Origin: Cymodocea nodosa
Taxonomy: Eukaryota; Streptophyta; Magnoliopsida; Alismatales; Cymodoceaceae
Reading direction: 5' to 3'
Length of the DNA: 64,000 nucleotides
NCBI GenBank assembly: GCA_036874045.1
Contig: JAZBRI010000003.1
Location: 19,631,501-19,695,500, forward strand
This document shows positions 57,341-64,000 of the stretch, one piece after another. Every line of letters begins with the position of its first letter. Position 1 is the stretch's first letter. A model generated the notes under the pieces. The model made no database searches and was not told the origin of the DNA. It saw only the letters and a program-made list of their open reading frames with translations. Position numbers and translations under genes: made by a program.

Positions 57341-57352
57341 GCTCTCATATCA
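57341..57352 (-). other. Primer binding site (minus strand)
   Basis: Reverse complement reads TGATATGAGAGC, two changes from TGGTATCAGAGC, placed two bases after the LTR. Confidence 0.85.
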
Positions 57353-57354
57353 CT

Positions 57355-59093
57355 TGTAAGATCGAATTGCTACACAAGAGGAGGGTGAATTGTGTTTTTC
57401 AACATTTTCAAATATAATTTGAAGCTTCAAAATTAAAAACAAGTTGAGACACTATTTTAATCAAATCATTTTATTCAAGGTTTTAATTACAATATACAAT
57501 TCAATTCTCCTTAGAAATTGTAAATGCAATTATACAACGATACTATGTTTCATCTAATCAATTTCATAACTACAAATAGAAAAAACTAATTTGCAAAATT
57601 TAAAACATTTCTCCTTATTTGAGATTTTTCTTCTTCTTCTACAAATCTTCAGTGACTAATATCTGACTTTCTCTACTTAACTAAATTTGCTTTCTTTTGA
57701 TTCTTCAATTCTTTAGTGACATATATCTGACTTTTTCTTCTTCATCGAATTTTCTTCTATCTATGAGCTTTTCCCTAGAGAGGTATTTTGAACCCTAAAA
57801 ATATGTTTGGTTTGGTGTGCAAGGATGATTGATCAACGAGAATTCTATGCCTTTTATACTGTATCTTCATTTCATGTATATCTTCCATGTTTATCCACAA
57901 TCAGTTTTCCACTCTTCACATCTTCTCTTTTTCCTTCATTGAAATACACACGTTCTAATTCACATTTTTCTCTCAAATTTTCTTTAATCATCAATCCTAG
58001 ATTTCTAAAAAATTTCCTGTAAAATAAACTTTCTCGTCCAAAATTTTCATCAAATGTAATAACAAGTCATGTTAATGTTAACTAAATGAGTAAAACAAGT
58101 ATATTTATAACTTAATGTATCTAACTTAACGAGTTTATCATGTGCCAATTCACTTGACAAGTACTATAGCTAACTCAATGAACTAAGTCTGTGGTGTTAT
58201 AGTTAACTCAACAAACTAGCTTAACTTGTCTTTCAGAAGGTTAGATGTTAACTTACTGAAAAGTGTTTAAGTATTGGATAGTTAAGTTTTCAAAGTATCC
58301 GAAATACCTTTTTACCATAAAAACTAGTGAGACACATGTTGTGACCTAGAAACGTGACTTAAGTTATCTTTTAGAATGTTAGATGCTAACTATCCAAAAG
58401 TGTTTAAACATCGGATAGTTATGGTTGTAAGTCTCTGAAATATCCTTTAATAACTTAACTGTCTAGTAATAAATAAATGTTTTAAACAATAAAGTATTTA
58501 CCACGTACAAGAATCATAACTTTAAGTTTATAACACGTTGCCTTAGTGTTCAATATAACAACTCAACGTGTGTAGTTATGTTAACTTAACAAGTTAAACA
58601 TGTGCAACTTACGTGATACAATATAACATTCATAAACTTTAATTTCACCACGTGCATAATACTAACTTAACAAGTTCGTCTCTTCACTTTAACATTTTGT
58701 TCACCAACCCAATGAGTTCTCACGTGACCTATTTTAATCTTTAAGCCTATAACTCAATGAGTTCTCATATGACCTTTTTACAAATAAAGCTTTAACTCAA
58801 CAAATTGTCTTAACGTGCACAATACATGAAATAGAAAATATAACTTTAAAACATATTATACTTTATAATAAAAACACACATTAACTTAACATTTAGTTAA
58901 ATAAAAAGTTAGTATAACTTAACGACTAATTATTTAACTTAGTATAATTTCAGATCCATTATAGACAAGTATTTATATCAATAAAGTTTTTCTATATTAA
59001 TTGATGTTCTTAATTTACTTTTACAAACAATAGTAATTGAGTAAATATAATTACATTTGTTTAGCACACATCATCAAAACAAAATACTCAACA
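57355..59093 (-). repeat. Copia-S 5' LTR, minus strand, full length
   Basis: Reverse complement runs TGTTGAGTATTTTG (59093) to ...CTTACA (57355), 1739 bp, with TATAAAAG at 57858-57851 and the CACCCTCCTCTTGTGTAG end. It interrupts the GAG-pre-integrase region of the next copia, dating that copia as older. Confidence 0.9.
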
Positions 59094-59740
59094 AGTTCTG
59101 AAGGCTTTCTAGTATCAATATCATTTTTGCCATGTAATAAAGATCTTTTCTGTTTTACTAACATGTAATCACTACAGACTTTGTCTTTCTTGAACTTTAA
59201 TTTTGGAATTCCCCTTACAAGATCATGTTTAGATAATTTTCTGAGAGTTTTCATATTGACATGTCCAAGCCTCTTATGTCAACCAATCATCCTCACTAGA
59301 TGCCATCAAACAGGAATCATTTACAGAATTTTCATATGAAAAGTTTAGTGCATAGATGGAACTATTTCTAAAACCAGTAAATTTAATTTCGTTTGAATCT
59401 TGATTAGTAATAAAACATTTTTCAATGATAAATATGACATTATATCCTCTATCACATAATTGTCCTACTACACTTAGTAACTTTTGTTTTAAGCCATTAA
59501 CATATAAGACACTTTCAATTTTATCATTTTCAGATGCAATATTTCCAATAGCAGTAATTTTACATTTTTTATTATTTCCAAATTTAACAGATCCTGAATT
59601 TATTTCTTTAATAGATTCAAGAAGTCTTTTCTTACCTATCATATGCTTTGAGCATCTATTGTCAACAATCTATCTTGACATTTGTGCTTGGAGGTCCTTG
59701 CAATCCTACAAATTATACTGAAATTAAGGCTTTTGGTATC
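59094..59740 (-). pseudogene. pol: Protease and GAG-pre-integrase fragment, second SIRE-like copia
   Basis: After a decayed start (DRLLTIDAQSI near 59670), open run 59642-59274: KEINSGSVKFGNNKKCKITA, ESVLYVNGLKQKLLSV, the end of the copia protease. Then H-K-R-L-G-H-V-N-M-K near 59260 and C-S-D-Y replacing the usual zinc-binding C-x-x-C, ending where the LTR begins. The first protease motif is not preserved. Confidence 0.75.
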
Positions 59741-60011
59741 TAAATTTTCTTGGGTCATTTAGAGTTAGTCCTTAAAATATTAAACTTATTGTCTCTTGGC
59801 AACTATATATGACTAGATCTTCTTTTAATGGCAAAGACAGTAGTGTCATCTCTATAGGATCGAATTATGCCACCATAGTAAAGTACATCTTGTGGTGTAA
59901 CATACCCTAGGCCATATTTAATTCCATTTTGTCATTGAGATCCTATAAATTTATCTAATCTCTTCTGTCCTTGTGTAAATTTGCATACAGTGTTTTTTTA
60001 GATCAATAATT

Positions 60012-60897
60012 TCAGCTAACAAGTTTTTGTTTTCTTCTTTCTAACTCAAAGTTTTTACAACTATAGTTATCTAATTTAGTATTTAATTCTATATTATCAA
60101 CTTGGGCTTTTTCTAATTCAATAAACACATCTTTTAAATAGGAATTCAAGCCTTTAACTTCTTTCTTATAATTTTTACATTTTATATATAAGCTATCTAC
60201 TATACAAAGAAGACTATTCACATCTAAATCATTTTCCTCATTTTCTAAGTAATAAAGAGATGTGGAGCATACCTCCAATGTAGTAAAGCACACATTTGTA
60301 GAAACTTCTTCCTCTAAATCTGAAAAGTTGCTTGAAGAGCTACTATCATCCCAAGTAGCTTTCAATGTCATTTTCTTTTTGCTCTTCTACCTCTTCTTTT
60401 TATCTTGTTGATCCTCTTCTGATTGCAAGGGACAAAATGTTTGAATATATCTTTGCCTTTTACATTTAAAACATGTAGAGATCATTCTCTTTGAGGTGCT
60501 GGTTTTGTTGTTTTTCTTCATAAATTTTCTAAAGTTCCTTGCCAATAGTAATATTTCATCATCATTTGAGCTTTGTAACTCCTTAGTTGAAGGAAAAGCA
60601 ATTTCCTTTTTCTTCTCAACTTTCCTTTCAACAGTTCCTTCCTATTCTTTCCAGTCTTTCATTTGAATCTCATGGGCTAGTAGATTGCCCAATAATTCTT
60701 CCACAGAATAGGTGTTAAGATCCTTTGAATCTTGAATGGAAGAAGTTTTTTATTTCCATTCTATTGTCAAGCTTCTCAAAATCTTTTATACTTGTTTACA
60801 AATAGAAAATTTCTTTCCTAAGCCTTTAAGATTGTTAATAATCTTAGTAAATCTAGAAAACATCTCAATGATTGATTCACTATCATTCATTTTAAAT
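60012..60897 (-). pseudogene. gag: Gag C-terminal two thirds, second SIRE-like copia
   Basis: From 60897 downward: FKMNDSESIIEMFSRF, NLKGLGKKF, LLGNLLAHEIQM, KKKEIAFPSTKE and LLLARNFRKFMKKN. The zinc knuckle C-F-K-C-K-R-Q-R-Y-I-Q-T-F-C has Tyr at the normal His position (near 60465). Then an open run 60371-60012 with T-L-K-A-T-W-D-D, a Ser-rich segment and a coiled coil. Several nonsense codons. 59741-60011 is too decayed to assign. Confidence 0.75.
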
Positions 60898-61923
60898 TGT
60901 TAGGGCAGGTAATACAAATGTGGAGTATGCCACAAGAAGTCTAGGTTCAGTCGAAAGCTTGTTAACAGTAAGTATCCGATATATTTATATTTTTCAGTAG
61001 GTTATTAGGCCTAAGTATCCGAAAAATAAAGTTTCAATCGGAGGCTTTGAGCTAACTATCTGAAAGTCAGAAGATTTTTGAGGGTTACTGGTTGTAACCA
61101 TCTAGAATGACTTAAAGGACACTTAAGTGGACGTTCGGACAGTTATGAAGCTAAGTATCTGAAAGTTAGACACTTAAGTGGATGTTCGAATAGTTAAGAA
61201 ACCAAGTATCCGAAAAGCAGTGACTTAAGTGGATCTTTAGATAGTTAGGTAGTAACTATCAGAAAATCTATGATTTTCAGAAGGTTAACGACAGAACCTT
61301 TCGAAATGACTGAAGAGACACTTAAGTGAGTTTTTGGATAGTTAAGACAGTAACTATTTGAAAGACATGCAGTTTTCAGAGAGTTAACGATAAAACCTTC
61401 TGAAAAGACAGAGAGAGAGAAGTAAGTGGATTTTCAGATAGTTAAGTCTGTAACTATCTGAAATACCGAATCTCTCTAAACAGTTAGCTTGCTATAGTAC
61501 CGCCCGTTACAATAAATGAAGAAAGAAGAATTTCTTCGGATAGTTAAGTCTATAACTATCCAAAATGTTGCAAATTTCAGAAAGATAAGAAGATAAGGCT
61601 CCGAAATTGAGAGTCCCTTCTCTGAAGCTTTATTTCTCTACTATAATGGCTTGAATGTAATTAAAGGTTTATTAACCCTAAGTTGGGTAGTATATAAACA
61701 TTCATGATGTTGTAAAACATTGCGGTTGATTGTGTTGAAGCTCATAGAAGAACCCTCAACTCTTCGTGGACGTAGGCTGTTGCTGAACCACATAAATCCT
61801 ATGTCTTCATTATGGTATTTCTTCCTCTTACTCTTCACTTCCAGTTTCGGTGAGTTAAGAAGTGAGTGGGTTTCTGAATCGTGCCATAGAAAGCTAACTG
61901 AACGATCGGTTTCAAATGTAACA
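60898..61923 (+). mobile_element. Solo LTR with target duplication TAAAT and many class-2 hairpins
   Basis: 1026 bp, TGTTAGGGCAGG to AATGTAACA. TAAAT is duplicated at 60893-60897 and 61924-61928. It splits the minus-strand gag exactly: the two gag parts rejoin when LTR and one TAAAT are removed. It carries at least six class-2 units, such as CGGATAGTTAAGTCTATAACTATCC around 61537-61561, and TATATAAA near 61690. Family not recognised; the copia/gypsy orientation is inferred from TG...CA ends only. Confidence 0.9.
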
Positions 61924-61928
61924 TAAAT

Positions 61929-62078
61929 AACTCAAGTTTTCTTAACAGAATACTTATTTTAGTGTCATTTACTTAGCTGATACCTTCATGTGTAACTTGA
62001 AGGATTTTCAAAGCCTCATGTGCAAACTTACATGCAGACACTTTATTATATTGTTCAACAAAGAGTGCACAATATATA
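61929..62078 (-). pseudogene. gag: Gag N-terminal fragment, second SIRE-like copia
   Basis: Reverse complement encodes C-T-L-F-V-E-Q-Y-N-K-V-S-A-C-K-F-A-H-E-A, matching FCALSYEQFNKVSTYKSAYE of Copia-S Gag, and continues to the solo LTR junction at 61928. Confidence 0.75.
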
Positions 62079-62449
62079 TGTTATGCGGAAAGATCAAAAA
62101 ACATGGAGCATCCAAGGGTTGCATGGAGAAGAGATCAACATGGAAGAGAGGTGTGCAAGTGGAGAATTCGAAAGAACAACAAATTTACGTGGTTCCCCAA
62201 CAATGGTACGTCCACAGGTGATCAATTTATCGTGATTCCTTGTTGTATAGTTGCTGGTACGAAAGGGGGAGAATGAGGGCTAGGGATTTGGCACACTACT
62301 CCCTTGGTCGAAGATGATCCCCTTATACTAGTTAGGGGCAACGATGGGTGATACCCAAAAGACAAGTTTGCCCCTTTACAAATTACCAAAGAAATACAAC
62401 CATATATAATGACAAATACATATACATGATGGAAGACACAAGCATCACA
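62079..62449 (-). repeat. 3' LTR of a Tork/Tnt1-like copia (minus strand)
   Basis: Reverse complement starts TGTGATGCTTGTGTC right after the tract AAGGTGGAGATT (62461-62450) and ends CCGCATAACA, 371 bp. The inner sequence ACGTGGTTCCCC...ACGTCCAC recalls a plant copia R/U5 motif. The other end of the element is outside the window, so the target site cannot be checked. Confidence 0.75.
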
Positions 62450-62517
62450 AATCTCCACCTTGTCTTTCATCAATCTTCACCATGAACAAGTGATAGATCA
62501 CCAAGACCCAACGTAGG

Positions 62518-64000
62518 TCAGCAGTAGCAATAGACGTTGAGTAAATCCAAGCAATGCTTGAACTTGCTCTCCACAATGCCCTTTGTAAACATATCAGTTG
62601 GGTTGTCCTTTGTGTTGACTTTCATAATCTTTATCTTGTCTTCGTTCGTAAGGAAGTGATATTTAACATCAATATATTTAGTTCTATCATGAAAAACATT
62701 ATCTTTGGAGAGACAAATAGTGCTAAGACTATCATAGAAGATATCAGCTTTATCAATGTGCCAACCAAAGTCTCCAAGTAAGCCTTTCAACCAGATCCCT
62801 TCCTTTGTAGCTTCTGTCATAGCTACATATTCAGCCTTAGTTGTGGACAGAGATACCGTAGGCTGAATAGTTGATTTCCAACTCACAATAGAACCTGCAA
62901 ATGTAAAGACATAACCAGATAATGATCTCCTTCTATCAACATCACTTGCATAGTCTGAATTTGTATAACCAGCCATAGTACAACACTGATCTGCTACATA
63001 CATTAAGCCAACGCTTAGAGTTCCTTTCAAATATCTGAATATCCTTTTAACTGCTCTCCAATGTTCTCTGCCTAGATTGGACATGAACCTGTTAACAACA
63101 CTTAAAGGATATGCCAAATCAGGCCTAGTGCATACCATAGCATACATAAGACTTCTAACTGCCTATGCATAAGGAACTCGTTGCATATCAAGCTTTTCAG
63201 ATTCAATTTGAGGACACATAGCAGATGACAATTTAGCATTTCTATCATAAGGCGTGCTAATGGCTTTGCATGAAGCCATACCAAATCTACTAAGGATATT
63301 TTCAATATACTTTTGTTGATTTAAAAATAGCTTACCAGAATTTCTTTCACGCCTAATCTCCAGTCCAAGAATTCTACTAGCTAGACCGAGATCCTTCATA
63401 TCAAATTCTGATTTTAATGTGTCCTTCAGCTCCTATATCACTTCAATATTCTTTGCAACTATAAGAATATCATCAACATACAATAACAAATAAACATGTG
63501 TATTCTTATCAAGAGTTTTAACATATACACATGAATCATAGTTGCTGCGTCTAAAACCAACTTTAACTATAAAGGCATCAAACCTCTTGTACCATTGGTG
63601 TGGTGATTATTTAAGTCCATACACAGACTTATTTAATTTGCACACCCAATCAGATTTACCTTTCACCACAAACCCTATTGGTTGTTCCATCCAAATATTT
63701 TCTTCTAACTCACCATGCAAGAAGGCCGTCTTTATATCTAACTGTTCCAATTCTAGATTCTGTGCTGTAGTAATAGATAACAAAATTCTAATAGATGTAT
63801 GACGTACAACAAGAGCAAATACCTCATTGAAGTCAACTCCTTCTTGCTGTGAATAACCTTTGGCGACTAATCTTACCTTGTGCTGCACACCTGTGTTGCC
63901 TTGAGTCCTAATCTTCTTCTTATAGACCCATTTGCAACCAACAATATTTGTGTTCTTTGGACGTTTCACTAGTTCTCAAGTCTTGTTCTTATGGAGAGAT
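62518..64000 (-). pseudogene. pol: RT and RNase H of a Tork/Tnt1-like copia (runs off the window)
   Basis: From the window end downward: C-K-W-V-Y-K-K-K, KVRLVAKGYSQQEGVDFNEV, QLDIKTAFLHGELEENIWM, KLNKSVYGLK, the catalytic L-L-Y-V-D-D-I-L-I near 63470, GLASRILGLEIRRERNSGKL, TRPDLAYPLSVVNRFMSNLG, RRSLSGYVFTFAGSIVSWKS and STTKAEYVAMTEA, ending in Y-C-Y-C. Frame breaks near 63606, 63430-63400 and 63162 (TAG). Younger-looking than the SIRE-like copies. Confidence 0.9.

Larger units (their letters stand above)
53483..59093 (-). mobile_element. Copia-S deletion derivative, minus strand
   Basis: Read on the minus strand: LTR (59093-57355), PBS (57352-57341), gag, protease start, a jump to the RNase H end, then the shared non-coding block (54420-53483). 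RT, integrase and accessory ORF are missing; the 3' end is cut at 53483 next to a Gypsy-F LTR. Confidence 0.85.
59094..62078 (-). mobile_element. Second SIRE-like copia, minus strand, partial
   Basis: Gag and protease segments broken by three insertions: the Copia-S LTR at 59093, a solo LTR at 60898-61923 and the Tork-like element at 62079. The protein is distinct from Copia-S but has the same order. Confidence 0.75.

Noticed and set aside
61720..62235. Several overlapping 60-77-codon plus-strand frames as small genes
   Set aside because: They cross the solo LTR border at 61923 and overlap the minus-strand gag and LTR, so they are chance frames.
1..64000. tRNA, rRNA or intact host genes
   Set aside because: None recognised on either strand; the only tRNA-like strings are the primer binding sites.

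Overview
This window looks like nuclear heterochromatin of a flowering plant. It is strongly AT-rich and made almost entirely of nested, decayed LTR retrotransposons. I see no intact host gene, tRNA, rRNA or CRISPR. Most reading frames are broken, and stops often sit where a sister copy has a Gln or Trp codon (CAG/CAA to TAG/TAA, TGG to TAG), the usual signature of cytosine deamination in silenced elements. I refer to four families below. 'Gypsy-F' is a Ty3/gypsy Athila-like element. 'Copia-S' is a Ty1/copia SIRE-like element with an accessory ORF. The others are a second SIRE-like copia and a Tork/Tnt1-like copia.

Layout. 1-6748: 3' half of Gypsy-F copy 1 (promoter/leader, gag, F-box gene, 3' block, LTR). 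6750-17461: Copia-S on the + strand, without its integrase core. 17462-29919: Gypsy-F element A (LTR, PBS, NC-protease, RT, RNase H, integrase, accessory ORF, leader, F-box gene joined directly to exon 1). 29921-30870: unassigned, partly LTR-like. 30872-44669: element B (pol from mid-RT, accessory ORF, leader, gag, F-box, 3' block, LTR with a solo copia LTR inside). 44670-53445: copy 4 (partial LTR, gag, F-box, 3' block holding a solo Copia-S LTR, LTR). 53483-59093: minus-strand Copia-S deletion derivative. 59094-62078: minus-strand second SIRE-like gag/protease, split by a solo LTR. 62079-64000: minus-strand Tork-like copia.

The most notable system is Gypsy-F. In both long copies the order is LTR, PBS, NC-PR-RT-RH-INT, accessory ORF, hairpin array, TATA-bearing leader, gag capsid domain, F-box protein, LTR. 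So the Gag capsid part lies downstream of pol, separated from its zinc knuckle, and a full-length host-type F-box/FBA protein is part of the element. A six-codon first exon (ATG at 282) can splice in frame either to gag (acceptor at 400) or to the F-box gene (acceptor at 1849). The copy at 27130-28595 lacks exactly the 1.55-kb GT-AG interval, so it looks like a reverse-transcribed spliced RNA. Inference: an LTR promoter would make the pol polyprotein, and an internal promoter with alternative splicing would make Gag and an SCF-type adaptor.

Short hairpin repeats with arms TAACTCAACG/CGTTGAGTTA or TAACTATCCGA/TCGGATAGTTA precede nearly every coding module and recur in the LTRs of unrelated families. 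The copia and gypsy elements also share an accessory protein domain and a non-coding block of about 1 kb. All comparisons were made by eye within the window; no database search or alignment was run.
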